In this document: piece by piece, positions 42,717 through 52,629 of the stretch
Position numbering within the stretch: the stretch's first letter is position 1
Layout of the letters: the number at the start of each line of letters is the position of its first letter
From: Salinisphaera sp002433465
Lineage (GTDB): Bacteria; Pseudomonadota; Gammaproteobacteria; Nevskiales; Salinisphaeraceae
Assembly: GCF_040361435.1 (NCBI RefSeq)
Contig: NZ_APNL01000001.1
Coordinates: forward strand, 248,001-312,000
Length of the DNA: 64,000 nt
Direction: 5' to 3'
Translations under genes and position numbers: made by a program
The notes under the pieces: generated by a model
Told to the model about the DNA's origin: nothing
The model's database searches: none
What the model saw: only the letters and a program-made list of their open reading frames with translations

Positions 42717-44849
42717 GTGAGCAACGTCACCGTTACCAGTAAACAGACCTTCCAGTTCGGCGAACATGCGGTCACCCTCGAAACGGGTGAGATCGCGCGT
42801 CAGGCCGACGGCGCCGTGAAGGTGAGCATGGGCGACACCGTGGTGCTCGTCACCGCTGTCGGCAAGAAGGAAGCCGCGCCCAACGCCGCGTTCTTCCCGC
42901 TGACCGTCAACTATCAGGAACGCACCTATGCCGGCGGCAAGATTCCCGGCGGCTTCTTCAAGCGCGAAGGCCGTCCCGGCGAAAAGGAAACGCTCACCTG
43001 CCGCCTGATCGACCGTCCGATCCGTCCGCTGTTTCCGAAAGGCTTCTATAACGAAGTTCAGATCGTGGCGACGGTCATGTCGGTCGATCCCGAGATCGAT
43101 GCCGATATCCCGGCCATGATCGGCGCCTCTGCCGCCCTCAGCCTGGCCGGTCTGCCGTTCGCCGGCCCGATCGGCGGCGCGCGCGTCGGCTATGCCGACG
43201 GCGAATACGTGCTCAACCCGAGCGCGACCCAGCTCAAGACCAGTGATCTGAACCTGGTGGTCGCCGGCACCTCGGACGCCGTGCTCATGGTGGAATCGGA
43301 AGCCAAGGAGCTGTCCGAAGAAATCATGCTGGGCGCGGTGCTGTTCGGTCACGAGCAGATCCAGGCCGCCATTCAGGCCATCGAAGCGATGGTCGCCGAG
43401 GCCGGCAAGCCGAAATGGGACTGGCAGGCCCCGGCCAAGGATGAATCCCTGGCCGAAGCCGTCGAGCGCGTTGCCAAGAACGACGTTGTCGAGGCCTATC
43501 AGATCGCCGACAAACAGGATCGCGGTGCGCGCCTGGGCGAGATCAAGGAAGCCGTCGTGGCCGAGCTGGCCGTCGAGGAAGGCGAAGAAGGCTGGAGCCG
43601 CGACGACGTGAAGGGGGCGCTGGGTGCCCTCGAGAAGACCACCGTGCGTTCGCGCATTCTCGAAGGTCAGCCGCGTATCGACGGTCGCGACACGCGCACC
43701 GTGCGCGCGCTGGATATCAAGACCGGCGTACTGCCGCGTACCCACGGCTCGGCGCTGTTCACCCGTGGCGAAACCCAGGCACTGGTCGTCACCACGCTGG
43801 GCACCGGCCGCGATGCGCAGATGATCGACGCGGTCGAAGGCAAGTACGACGACCCGTTCATGCTGCACTACAACTTCCCGCCCTACAGCGTGGGCGAGAC
43901 CGGCTTCATGGGCAGCCCCAAGCGTCGTGAAATCGGCCACGGCAAGCTGGCCAAGCGCGCCATCATGGGCGTGCTGCCGGATCTGGAAAAGGAATTCCCC
44001 TACGTCATGCGTGTGGTGTCGGAAGTCACCGAATCCAACGGCTCCTCCTCGATGGCCTCGGTCTGCGGCACCAGCCTCGCGCTGATGGACGCCGGCGTGC
44101 CGATCAAGGCGCCGGTGGCCGGCGTGGCCATGGGCCTGATCAAGGAAGGCGACAAGTTCGCGGTGCTTACCGACATCCTGGGCGACGAAGATCACCTCGG
44201 CGACATGGACTTCAAGGTGGCCGGCTCCAACGACGGCATCACCGCCCTGCAGATGGACATCAAGATCGCCGGTATCACCCGCGAGATCATGGAAGCCGCG
44301 CTTGAGCAGGCCAAGGAAGGCCGTCTGCACATTCTTGGCGTCATGAGCCAGGCGATCGACAAGCCGCGCCAGGAAGTCTCCGAGTGGGCGCCGCGCATCT
44401 TCACCATCAAGATCGATTCCGACAAGATTCGCGACGTGATCGGCAAGGGCGGCGCGACCATCCGTTCGATCACCGAGGAAACGGGTGCTTCGATCGATAT
44501 CGAGGATGACGGCACGATCCATGTCGCCGCGGTCGACAAGTCGGCGGCCGACATGGCGATCAAGCGTATCGAGGACATCACCCGCGATATCGAAGCCGGC
44601 CAGGTCTATGAAGGCAAGGTCGTACGTATCGTCGACTTCGGTGCGTTCGTGAATCTGGTGCCGGGCCGCGACGGCCTCGTGCATATCTCCCAGATTGCCG
44701 ACCACCGCGTCGAAAAGGTCAGCGACGAGCTTTCCGAAGGCCAGACCGTCAAGGTCAAGGTGCTGGAAGTCGACCGCCAGGGCCGCGTGCGTCTGTCGAT
44801 GAAGGAACTGGCCGAAAAGGCGTCGGAAGAGACGTCCGACGAAGGCTGA
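42717..44849 (+). CDS. pnp: Polyribonucleotide nucleotidyltransferase (PNPase)
   Basis: PNPase is a phosphorolytic 3'-5' exoribonuclease and degradosome component. The 710-residue protein starts at GTG (SNVTVTSKQTFQFGEHAVTLE), preceded by AGGA. It has two RNase PH-like domains (KIPGGFFKREGRPGEKE; FPPYSVGETGFMGSPKRREIGHG). A KH domain (DKIRDVIGKGGATIRSI) and a C-terminal S1 domain (VYEGKVVRIVDFGAFVNLVPG) follow. Nine earlier in-frame codons overlap the terminator and were rejected. Confidence 0.97.
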   Translation: MSNVTVTSKQTFQFGEHAVTLETGEIARQADGAVKVSMGDTVVLVTAVGKKEAAPNAAFFPLTVNYQERTYAGGKIPGGFFKREGRPGEKETLTCRLIDRPIRPLFPKGFYNEVQIVATVMSVDPEIDADIPAMIGASAALSLAGLPFAGPIGGARVGYADGEYVLNPSATQLKTSDLNLVVAGTSDAVLMVESEAKELSEEIMLGAVLFGHEQIQAAIQAIEAMVAEAGKPKWDWQAPAKDESLAEAVERVAKNDVVEAYQIADKQDRGARLGEIKEAVVAELAVEEGEEGWSRDDVKGALGALEKTTVRSRILEGQPRIDGRDTRTVRALDIKTGVLPRTHGSALFTRGETQALVVTTLGTGRDAQMIDAVEGKYDDPFMLHYNFPPYSVGETGFMGSPKRREIGHGKLAKRAIMGVLPDLEKEFPYVMRVVSEVTESNGSSSMASVCGTSLALMDAGVPIKAPVAGVAMGLIKEGDKFAVLTDILGDEDHLGDMDFKVAGSNDGITALQMDIKIAGITREIMEAALEQAKEGRLHILGVMSQAIDKPRQEVSEWAPRIFTIKIDSDKIRDVIGKGGATIRSITEETGASIDIEDDGTIHVAAVDKSAADMAIKRIEDITRDIEAGQVYEGKVVRIVDFGAFVNLVPGRDGLVHISQIADHRVEKVSDELSEGQTVKVKVLEVDRQGRVRLSMKELAEKASEETSDEG

Positions 44850-44888
44850 TAGCCGACATTACGCTGTTGGTACCGACAGCTGTGTCGA

Positions 44889-44918
44889 AAAGGGCGTCCC
44901 ACGGGGCGCCCTTTTTTT
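44889..44918 (+). terminator. Rho-independent terminator of pnp
   Basis: AAGGGCG pairs with CGCCCTT around a ten-base loop and is followed by TTTTTT. It lies 40 bases after the pnp stop and closes the long nusA-infB-pnp operon. Confidence 0.92.
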
Positions 44919-45578
44919 GTGTCAGAGCAGGGCACAGCGACCGTCGGCTTGCGAGCGCGAGGGCTGGGAGGGCGACGGCGTGCATTCATCAGCGCGCGGG
45001 ATACCGCGTCCCGGTGGCTCGGAGATTGCGCAAGAGCAGTCGTCGGCGGGTGGCCGCTTTGCCCGCGTAGTTCGTCGCTGAACTCGATCGATCGGAAAGG
45101 CGGCGTTGGCGACAAGCACCCTGATCGGGTCCGAATGCACCGATGCGAGCGCTGTCGAACGGCCCGGGGTCGAACATCGGATGCGCTCGCGCGGCTTGGC
45201 TCACTCGGCGATACGTTCGACGCTTGGCCGCAGATCTCGCGCGGCGCTTCGGGGCGAGCGCCTCTGGAGATGGGCGCGAAGGGCAGAGGGGTGTTTTCTC
45301 GGCAGGGCCGCAGAAAACAGCCGGCGTGGCCAGGTGCTCCAGTTGGTTTCGCGGCCTGCGGTCGTCGCGCGTCGGCGTTCGCATACCGGCTATATCAACC
45401 CGGACACCGTTGTGTTTCATGCAGGGTCGATCGCCACCGACCGGCTTAAGTATCCCGCCGTGTCGGCTAAATTTCGAGTCGCGCGCGGCTTGTCGGGCCC
45501 GGATCGATTTAGAAGCATTGATTAATAAGCCCCGGCCTTGGAGTATATGGGTGTTACCAGCATTCAGGGGAAGTTTGC
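44919..45578. other. 660-bp gap between the core operon and tssA; no gene seen
   Basis: Open frames here are Arg-rich byproducts of high GC and none has a credible start or a recognisable product. One strong hairpin is present: GTTTTCT-CGGC (45293-45303), AGG loop, GCCG-C-AGAAAAC (45307-45318), with one bulged C and no T-run. The last 100 bases become AT-richer (ATTGATTAATAAG at about 45518) and probably hold the tssA promoter, which I cannot define. AGGGGAAG precedes the tssA ATG. Confidence 0.5.
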
Positions 45579-46697
45579 ATGCCCAATCTTGCAGCGCTGA
45601 CGGCGCCTATTACCGAAGAAGATCCCTGCGGCGAGGACATGTCCCTGTCGCCCGAGTTCGACGCAATTGTCGAGGCGCGCCGGGCCGACGATCCGAGCCT
45701 GGAGCAGGGCGACTGGATCAAGGATCTCAAGGCTGCCGACTGGCCGCGTGTCGATACCCTGTGCACGCAGCTGCTCGCGGACAAGACCAAGGACATCCGT
45801 GTCTGTGTCTGGTTGACCGAGGCCTGGGCGCATCTGAACGGCTTCTCGGGCATTGCCAGCGGTTATCGCGTGCTTTCGCAGCTGTGCGCGACTGATTGGG
45901 ACAGCCTGCATCCGCTACCTGATGAAGAAGACGGTGACCAGGAGGCTCGTATCAACAATCTTGCCCGGTTGTTGCAATTGTCGGTGCCTCTGATGAAACA
46001 GCAGCCGGTAACGTCGTCCGATATCGGTCGATTCAGCCTGGCCGACCTCGAAGGCGCACGACGGGCGGTACAACAGACGCGCGGCAACGAGGACGACGCC
46101 GAAGAGAATGCCGAGGCTGCGAACCGCCTCGCACAGTTCGAATCCGCACGTCGCGATACCTCGGGCTCGTTCTATGCGGATCTGATCGAGGACTTGGAAG
46201 AGTGCCGCTCTGCCGTGCAGGAACTCGAGAGCACGCTCGATGACAAGCTCGACGGTGATGCCCCCGGTTTTGCCCGCGTTCATGAAACGCTCGGCGAAGT
46301 CTATTCACTGGTGGAAGGGTTTGCCGACGCAGCGGGCGCCACCCGTCAGCCGGCGAAAAAAGCCGCGCCCGCCGCGTCGCAAACCGATGCCGCGCCGGCA
46401 CAAGCAACGGCTGCGGGCGAGGCGCCCGCGGCGCCGGCGCGAAGCGCTACGCCGACACAGATACAAACACGCGCTCAGGCCCTGTCGCAGCTGCGGCTCG
46501 TGGCCGATTTTTTCCGCCGTACGGAGCCACACAGCCCGGTCGCCTATCTGGCCGACACCGCGGCGAACTGGGGCGAGATGCCGCTGCATTCGTGGCTGCG
46601 CAACGTCATTCGCGACGAGGGAGAGCTGGCCCACGTCGAGGAATTGCTGGGCCTGTCGCGCATGCGTCGCGGCGAAGATAGCGACTCGTTCGAATAG
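45579..46697 (+). CDS. tssA: Type VI secretion protein TssA (ImpA N-terminal domain)
   Basis: TssA proteins cap or dock the T6SS baseplate and tail during sheath assembly. The 372-residue protein has the ImpA N-terminal domain: PITEEDPCGEDMSLSPEFDAI, GDWIKDLKAADWPRV, and LTEAWAHLNGFSGIASGY. HPLPDEEDGDQEARINNL follows. A middle Ala/Pro-rich linker (about 255-300) leads to a C-terminal helical part with EPHSPVAYLADTAANWGEMPLHSWL. The gene stands alone on the plus strand, facing the tssM block. Confidence 0.93.
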   Translation: MPNLAALTAPITEEDPCGEDMSLSPEFDAIVEARRADDPSLEQGDWIKDLKAADWPRVDTLCTQLLADKTKDIRVCVWLTEAWAHLNGFSGIASGYRVLSQLCATDWDSLHPLPDEEDGDQEARINNLARLLQLSVPLMKQQPVTSSDIGRFSLADLEGARRAVQQTRGNEDDAEENAEAANRLAQFESARRDTSGSFYADLIEDLEECRSAVQELESTLDDKLDGDAPGFARVHETLGEVYSLVEGFADAAGATRQPAKKAAPAASQTDAAPAQATAAGEAPAAPARSATPTQIQTRAQALSQLRLVADFFRRTEPHSPVAYLADTAANWGEMPLHSWLRNVIRDEGELAHVEELLGLSRMRRGEDSDSFE

Positions 46698-46852
46698 CCG
46701 GGCATACGCGGCGGCGAGCTCATATAGGCAGCCGCCGCGCGTTGGCCCGCTGTATTGCGACACCATCGGGCCCGGCGTCCGTGTCGGGCGATCGCTTGAT
46801 TGACGCCCCAGCGCTGGCCGGCGGTGGGCCGGCGTTATTCGAGTATCCGTGA

Positions 46853-47701
46853 CTATTCGGCGTCGTTCTTATTATCGGCGTTACGGATACGGAACTCGAT
46901 ACGACGATTGCGGGCCCGCCCGGCGGCCGTATCGTTGCTGGCGATCGGCCGCTGCGAGCCCGCACCCAGCGTGATCAGCGATCTTGCCGGTATGCCCTTG
47001 TCGACCAGGGCGGCCTTGACCGCTTCAGCCCGATTGGCGCTAAGTGCGAGGTTGGCCAGGCGCGAGCCGCTGTTGTCGGTATGGCCGATGATCTCGACGC
47101 GCTTGTTTTTGAGTTTGCGGATGGGGCCCGCCATTTCGTCGACGATCTGGAGCCCCTGCGGCGTCAGTGTGGCACTGCCGCTTTCAAATTCGATGGTGCG
47201 ATTGGCCAGCGCGTCGTCGAGAATTTTCTGCTCCGATGCACCAATCGCCAGGTTGTTCTCGATCGAATAACTGGGGTTGAGCTGGGTCGCCATCTTGCTG
47301 ACGATATCCTGGCGCTGGGCCTCGTTGACGACGTCGCCGCTGATCTGGGCGTCATTGCCCTTGATAACGAGCTTGCCGCGCGACACGTTGCTCAGGTCCG
47401 ACACCAGCATGCGATCGAGATAGGTTTCCCAGTTGGGTGGGGCGACGACATCGCCGATGGTGACTTCGTCGATGACCCGGTCGTCGCCGTAGATGGCGCG
47501 CAGGCGCTTGAGTACCACCGCCTTGGTGTTTTCGTTGGGGACGACCCCGGTGACCACCACCTGATTGGTTGGCGCGGTACCCGATACGCGAGCGCGCGGC
47601 GCGTTCGTCTGCGCGTTGTCCGCGTCTTCACCCTGCGTCTGTGCCTGCGCGCCAGCCGCGGCGCTCAGCAGGGCGAGTACCACACATAGTTGCTTGATCA
47701 T
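46853..47701 (-). CDS. OmpA-family peptidoglycan-binding protein of the T6SS cluster
   Basis: The 282-residue protein has a Sec signal peptide (MIKQLCVVLALLSAAAGAQA). Its middle region resembles BON-type modules (about 45-130). A C-terminal OmpA domain follows (about 165-280) with FESGSATLTPQG, EIIGHTDNSGSRLANLALSANRA and RNRRIEFRI, the residues that grip diaminopimelate in peptidoglycan. It lies three bases downstream of tagF, so it is likely a TagL-like anchor of the T6SS. No membrane helix remains after signal cleavage. Confidence 0.85.
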   Translation of the reverse strand: MIKQLCVVLALLSAAAGAQAQTQGEDADNAQTNAPRARVSGTAPTNQVVVTGVVPNENTKAVVLKRLRAIYGDDRVIDEVTIGDVVAPPNWETYLDRMLVSDLSNVSRGKLVIKGNDAQISGDVVNEAQRQDIVSKMATQLNPSYSIENNLAIGASEQKILDDALANRTIEFESGSATLTPQGLQIVDEMAGPIRKLKNKRVEIIGHTDNSGSRLANLALSANRAEAVKAALVDKGIPARSLITLGAGSQRPIASNDTAAGRARNRRIEFRIRNADNKNDAE

Positions 47702-47704
47702 GGC

Positions 47705-48688
47705 CTAATCCCCGAGAAAGACGTCGCGATAGATGGAGCGCGCGCTGCGCATTGTCACATCCGGCTGGGCGAGATAGTTGGCCAGCTTCTGCAGGCCGTA
47801 ATCCGAGCGGGTTTGCGCTTCCACCCAGTCCGGATCGTCGAGGGTGATGTTCTGTTGGGCGCCGGTTTCCGGGTCCAGCGCGGAATGCAGCGTAATTTCA
47901 GGCGCGCCGTTGAAGCCGAGCAGCATCCGCGCCTTCGTCTCGACGGCGTGGATGAATACCGAGAGTTCGAACTCCGCACGCGCGAGAAACGGGGTGATCA
48001 GGTCGAGCCAGAGCGCGGCGACCGGGTAGCGATAGACCGGGTCGTCGGGCAGCGGCAGCGCCAGCCCCTTGTCCAGCCGCGAGGCGCCACTGGCCATGAC
48101 CGGCTGTAATAGCAGGCCGAGCGCCGGCAGCAGGTTCCTGAGATCCACCGGATGCCCCGAATCGCGCAAGGCGCCTTCCAGGCCACCCAGCGTCTGGATC
48201 TCGAGAAAGTCCTTCATGTGGGCGTCGTAGGCGCGGGCGTCGGTTTCGACTTCGACCTCGATATCGCCATAGGTGCCCAGCAGTGCGCTGCAGTCGGTGC
48301 TGCTGACGAGCTCGTTCGTCAGACTTTGCATGCGTGCCCAAAGCCGGCTCAGTGCCAGCGGGCTGCGCGCGGCAAAGGCAAGCGGCTGCTCGACCTGCAG
48401 GGTGCTCGCGGTCAGAAACGGGAACCGCCGACCGGACTGGTCCCGGCTGTTGACGACATGGCCGGCCACGGCCAGGCGACGACGCGACCCCAGAAACGCG
48501 AAATGCAGCGGTGCGGCGGCATCGTAGGTGGTTTTCCAGTGCGGATCGCTCGACACACGTTCCATCGTGCCGTCCAGCCAGCCGTCGAGGGTCGACAACA
48601 GGCGATGGTTTTCACCGGATTTGATGAAGTCGCCGCGCGAGGGCACTTTGCCGAAGTAGGCGACACGGGTGGCTGTAATCTTGCTCAT
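47705..48688 (-). CDS. tagF: Type VI secretion-associated protein TagF
   Basis: TagF (ImpM-type domain) is a cytoplasmic regulator that restrains T6SS assembly in other bacteria. The 327-residue protein starts with the family's VAYFGKVPSRGDFIKSGEN. It then shows LDGWLDGTMERV, PLHFAFLGSRRRLAVAGHVV and SRDQSGRRFPF. Its start overlaps the tssM stop by four bases, so it is made from the tssM transcript. Length is typical for the extended form. Confidence 0.92.
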   Translation of the reverse strand: MSKITATRVAYFGKVPSRGDFIKSGENHRLLSTLDGWLDGTMERVSSDPHWKTTYDAAAPLHFAFLGSRRRLAVAGHVVNSRDQSGRRFPFLTASTLQVEQPLAFAARSPLALSRLWARMQSLTNELVSSTDCSALLGTYGDIEVEVETDARAYDAHMKDFLEIQTLGGLEGALRDSGHPVDLRNLLPALGLLLQPVMASGASRLDKGLALPLPDDPVYRYPVAALWLDLITPFLARAEFELSVFIHAVETKARMLLGFNGAPEITLHSALDPETGAQQNITLDDPDWVEAQTRSDYGLQKLANYLAQPDVTMRSARSIYRDVFLGD

Positions 48689-51600
48689 GGGCTGTCCTGC
48701 ACCGCAGCAGACGTGGTCGCCGGGGCGGTTTCGCTAGGAGTGGCATCCGCTTCGGCCGAGTTGGCAGCCGGCGTTGTTTCTTCGCTGTCGTCGTCGGCGG
48801 CCGGCATGGCGGTGGACTCGCTGTCCGCGCCCACGATGGTATCCGGCAGGCGTAATGCAGCAATGCCCTTGTTCTGCCGGCCGCTTTGCGGATTGCTGAT
48901 GATGCGGAGGTTGACCGCAACCACGAGGTTGCCCTTCGACCAGGACAACCTGAATATGTTGTCGCCTTTGCGTTCCCGCGCGGCCGACTTGATCATCTTC
49001 TGCAGGCCGAATCGACCCGGGAAGTTGATCAACTCCACGCTCTGGCCGTCGAAGGTCGTGGCTTCAACGCGCACGCCCGGCGTTCCCTCCGGATTGGGCC
49101 AGACAAAGTTCGCCCACTGGGGCGGCGTATTGCGGTATTTCAAACGCTGCCCGTCGAGCACGATCGAATATTCGCGTACGCCGGGCGCCGGCAATGGTTG
49201 AATCTGGAACACCGTCTGCTGCACGGCGCTACCGCCGTCCGCGGGCTGCGGCATACCCTGAGCGCCGAGTGGCGAAACCCACTGCGAAAAATTCTGGGTG
49301 AACGCCGGCGTCAGGCTCAGCCCGATATCGGCCCAGGTGCGTGGCGTCAGCGTGTTGCCACGGCGAATCACCAGCGTCTTGAGGTTTTCATCGGCAAACT
49401 TCGCGATGGCGCCGTCCGGCCCGAATACCTGGGCGATTTCGCCGCCGGAGGCTTCGACCGTGGCATCGGACGTGAACGGATACTTCGGCGCCAGTGTTTC
49501 GCGGTACGTATCGTAAACGCGGGCCTGCCACTGGCGGTTGACTTCGTCCTGAGCCGGGTCCACGACGGCGGCATAGGCCTGCACAAGCGGACGTACCAGC
49601 AGCGGGCGTATGGTGGCGCGTTGTTGCTCGGGAATCGCCGGCAGCATCTGATTCTCGACGTACTGCAGGGCAGATGCCAGTTCCGAGCCTTCACCCTTGA
49701 GGGTCTGCACCATGAGCTCGGTGCTGCCCGGACCCATATCGCCTTCGTTTGCGATCTGGTTGAAGCGCGTGCGTACCTTCGACAGGGCATCGATATAACT
49801 GCTGAGCAGGGATTCGTTGGAATCGCGCTTTTTCACCAGCTGTGCGATACCGGAAAACTCGGCGCCGACCGCGCCGAGCTTGGGCCCGGCGCCCGTCGAA
49901 CCGCTGTCGTCGGATTCGATATTTCCCAGATCCGCGCTGTCGACGTAGTAGGCCGCGCGGTTGGCCTGATGCGGCGTGCGCCGCAGTATCACGCGTTTGA
50001 ACCAGTCGACGATACCGCCTTGCACGGCTTCGGCCTGTTCGTCGTCGACCACGGGGCTCTTGTTGTCCCAGGCGGTCTGTAGATAGATCGCGCCGAGCAT
50101 GCGACGCAACGGCGAGGCCGAGGGGTCGCCCAGTCGATTGAGCTTCTCCGCAGCCTGCTCGAAGCTGTCGAAGCTGTTGACGGTCAGCCCCTGAATGAAC
50201 TTGCGCCATTCCTCGACGTATTCCGCCTTGTATTTGTCGATCAGGCTTTTTTCGATCTCCTGCGGGCTGCCTTGCAGAGTCAGGTCGTTGCTCTGGCTGG
50301 TGCGCAACACCCAGTCTTCACTCTGGAGCTCCTGGGTTGCCGCGTTCTCGAACGCGCCCTTGATGAACTGCTCCCATGCCTGGCGCGAGAACGTACCCGA
50401 TACCGCATAGCTGCCTTCGATGATCGAGCCCGAATCGGTCTCTGCCTGTTCCGCATCGCCACTGCTCTGGTCGCCGAGAATGCCCGCGACCGTCACCGGC
50501 GGGAACCGTGTCGATGCCCGCGCCTTGATGTCCGCATACACGCGTTCGCGCGCGGGCAGGCCGGCCATCACGCTACGCAGTTCCTCGCGCGTGTCGGCGG
50601 CAAGGCTCAAGCGGTTTTCGATCATGGGCCAGTCGGGGGCGCTGACATGGCCGAGGTAGAACGAGATCACCTCTTCGGCATCGCGAATCATCTGTTCGCG
50701 GGGCATGCCGCCTCGATTGGCTTCCAGCCAGCCGCGCCAGAAGCGGGTGAGCTGGTCGTAGAGGTGCTTGGTGTCGACGCGCGATTTGTCGCCGAGCATG
50801 AGGTAGGTCTTGAGCGCGTTGTACGCGTCCTTGACATCGGTCGGATCGGCGCGCTCGTAGGTGCCGCTGCTTGCACCGGTTGCATCGGCCGCGGCCCGCG
50901 GGCTGCTCTCATCAAGCTGATCGGCGTTCTGGTTGACCTGGACCAGGAACGCTTCCAGCTTTTCCTTGACCGGGTCGAGCAAGAGCGCGCGTGTACCCTT
51001 GAAGTACTCGCTGCGCAGTTTGTCGAGCATGGCGTCGCCGTGATACAGGCCCAGCCCGAGCGACCACGGACGATCGTTCTGGTAGCTCTCGAGCTGATCG
51101 ATGCGCTGCTCGAGGATATTGAGTGCCTCGAAACGCGAGGCCAGATCCAGCTGGCCGTTCTGTACGGCCACCGCCTGCTGCAGATCGTTGTTGACCTCGG
51201 CCAGCAGCTGTTGATTGCCGAAGTACGACCATGTCCAGCCGGCGAAACACAGGCCTAGAATCGCCACCGCGCTGAAGAACACCGCATAGCGGAAACGGTT
51301 CTTGGCCGGGCTGGTGTACTGACGCACCAGCCGGCTGTCGGCGAAGATCACGCGTCGAAACAGATCCGACAGGAAGAACCCGCTGGCCGCCTTGCCGACC
51401 GCTGGTTTCTGCTCGGCGGCCTGCAGACCGAAGCGCTGCGCCACGCGTTCGCTCGAGTGCTCGACGGGCTGTCCTTCCTGAAGGGCACTCGTGAAGTAGA
51501 AGCCGCGAAACACGGGGTTGAACTGGTACGGATTCTCTTCGAAAAGCGTGTTGATGAAGGCACCGATCGCGGGCTTGATCGAGGCGAACTCCAACGGAAA

Positions 51601-52599
51601 CGTGAATACTCCCGGGGCCATCGGCTGGCCACGGTTCATCGACATCTGGGCGAGGCTCATCTCCTTGAGGCCGCGATAGAGTTCGTCGAAACGCTCGTCG
51701 AACAGCGCCACGGCGTTGCGGTTGCTCTCGATATCGTAGGGCAGGGTCACGCCCCACACCCGCTCACGTTCGCCGGTGTCGGCCTCGGCGAAGAAGTCGT
51801 TGAAGCCCGCGATCAGGTCGGCCTTGGTAAACAGCACATAGACCGGCGCGAAGATCTCCAAGCGTTCGGTGAGTTCCTGAACGCGCTGGCGCAGCTGCTT
51901 GGCAAGGTTGATCGCGAACTCGGGGCCGCGCTCGGTCAGGTCCAGGACGTTAACCGCGATGATGATGCCGTTGAGCGGTGCCTTGGGACGGTAGCGCTTG
52001 AGCAGGTCGACGAAGCCCAGCCATTCGCTGCGATCCTCTTCATGAACCGAAAAGCGCCCGGCGGTATCGAGCAGGATGCCCTCGGTGGTGAAGAACCAGT
52101 CGCAGTTGCGGGTCCCGCCGACACCGTGGATGACCTTGCCCGATTCCTCTTCGAGCGGGAATTGCAGCCCGGAGTTGATGATCGCGGTGCTCTTGCCGGC
52201 GGCCGGATTGCCGATCACCATGTACCAGGGCAGCTCATAGAGAGCGGCACGGCCGGATGTATGGCCGATCTTGGAGGACTTGATGGTCTTGATCGCCGAC
52301 TGCAGGCGATCACGCAGCGCGGCAATCTCTTCGCGTTTTTTGCCGCTGGAATTGCTGACCGCCTTGTCGGCGTCCTTTTCCAGCATGTCGCCGAATTCGT
52401 TCGCGGCCTTTTTCGACTTGTGACGACGCCACAACCAGATCGTGCCCCAGACCAGCAGCCCTATGATGATCAGGGACTCGATCAGAAGAGCCGCGGTACG
52501 CCAGGAATCGGCCACGAGCAGCACGAATATGGCCAGGGCAGCAATGCCGATCCCGATCAGGGTGCGCGGGTCTGTAAAGAATCGTTTAACGCGTGCCAT
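48685..52599 (-). CDS. tssM: Type VI secretion membrane-complex protein TssM (IcmF)
   Basis: TssM spans the inner membrane and periplasm and, with TssL and TssJ, forms the trans-envelope complex. The 1304-residue protein has two N-terminal membrane helices (about 13-55). A cytoplasmic NTPase-like domain follows with Walker A GNPAAGKSTAI near residue 130 and DTAGRFSVHEEDRSEW. A third helix (YAVFFSAVAILGLCFAGWTW, about 435-455) precedes a long periplasmic region. The extreme C-terminus is an Ala/Thr/Glu-rich extension. It overlaps tagF downstream. TssL and TssJ are not nearby. Confidence 0.96.
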   Translation of the reverse strand: MARVKRFFTDPRTLIGIGIAALAIFVLLVADSWRTAALLIESLIIIGLLVWGTIWLWRRHKSKKAANEFGDMLEKDADKAVSNSSGKKREEIAALRDRLQSAIKTIKSSKIGHTSGRAALYELPWYMVIGNPAAGKSTAIINSGLQFPLEEESGKVIHGVGGTRNCDWFFTTEGILLDTAGRFSVHEEDRSEWLGFVDLLKRYRPKAPLNGIIIAVNVLDLTERGPEFAINLAKQLRQRVQELTERLEIFAPVYVLFTKADLIAGFNDFFAEADTGERERVWGVTLPYDIESNRNAVALFDERFDELYRGLKEMSLAQMSMNRGQPMAPGVFTFPLEFASIKPAIGAFINTLFEENPYQFNPVFRGFYFTSALQEGQPVEHSSERVAQRFGLQAAEQKPAVGKAASGFFLSDLFRRVIFADSRLVRQYTSPAKNRFRYAVFFSAVAILGLCFAGWTWSYFGNQQLLAEVNNDLQQAVAVQNGQLDLASRFEALNILEQRIDQLESYQNDRPWSLGLGLYHGDAMLDKLRSEYFKGTRALLLDPVKEKLEAFLVQVNQNADQLDESSPRAAADATGASSGTYERADPTDVKDAYNALKTYLMLGDKSRVDTKHLYDQLTRFWRGWLEANRGGMPREQMIRDAEEVISFYLGHVSAPDWPMIENRLSLAADTREELRSVMAGLPARERVYADIKARASTRFPPVTVAGILGDQSSGDAEQAETDSGSIIEGSYAVSGTFSRQAWEQFIKGAFENAATQELQSEDWVLRTSQSNDLTLQGSPQEIEKSLIDKYKAEYVEEWRKFIQGLTVNSFDSFEQAAEKLNRLGDPSASPLRRMLGAIYLQTAWDNKSPVVDDEQAEAVQGGIVDWFKRVILRRTPHQANRAAYYVDSADLGNIESDDSGSTGAGPKLGAVGAEFSGIAQLVKKRDSNESLLSSYIDALSKVRTRFNQIANEGDMGPGSTELMVQTLKGEGSELASALQYVENQMLPAIPEQQRATIRPLLVRPLVQAYAAVVDPAQDEVNRQWQARVYDTYRETLAPKYPFTSDATVEASGGEIAQVFGPDGAIAKFADENLKTLVIRRGNTLTPRTWADIGLSLTPAFTQNFSQWVSPLGAQGMPQPADGGSAVQQTVFQIQPLPAPGVREYSIVLDGQRLKYRNTPPQWANFVWPNPEGTPGVRVEATTFDGQSVELINFPGRFGLQKMIKSAARERKGDNIFRLSWSKGNLVVAVNLRIISNPQSGRQNKGIAALRLPDTIVGADSESTAMPAADDDSEETTPAANSAEADATPSETAPATTSAAVQDSP

Positions 52600-52629
52600 G
52601 GGCTGTGCTCGAAAACGTTAGAAAGAAGG

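Noticed and set aside
45143..45895. Possible 250-codon plus-strand gene upstream of tssA
   Set aside because: Runs into tssA in a different frame and is Arg/Ser-rich; tssA has a better start and ribosome site.
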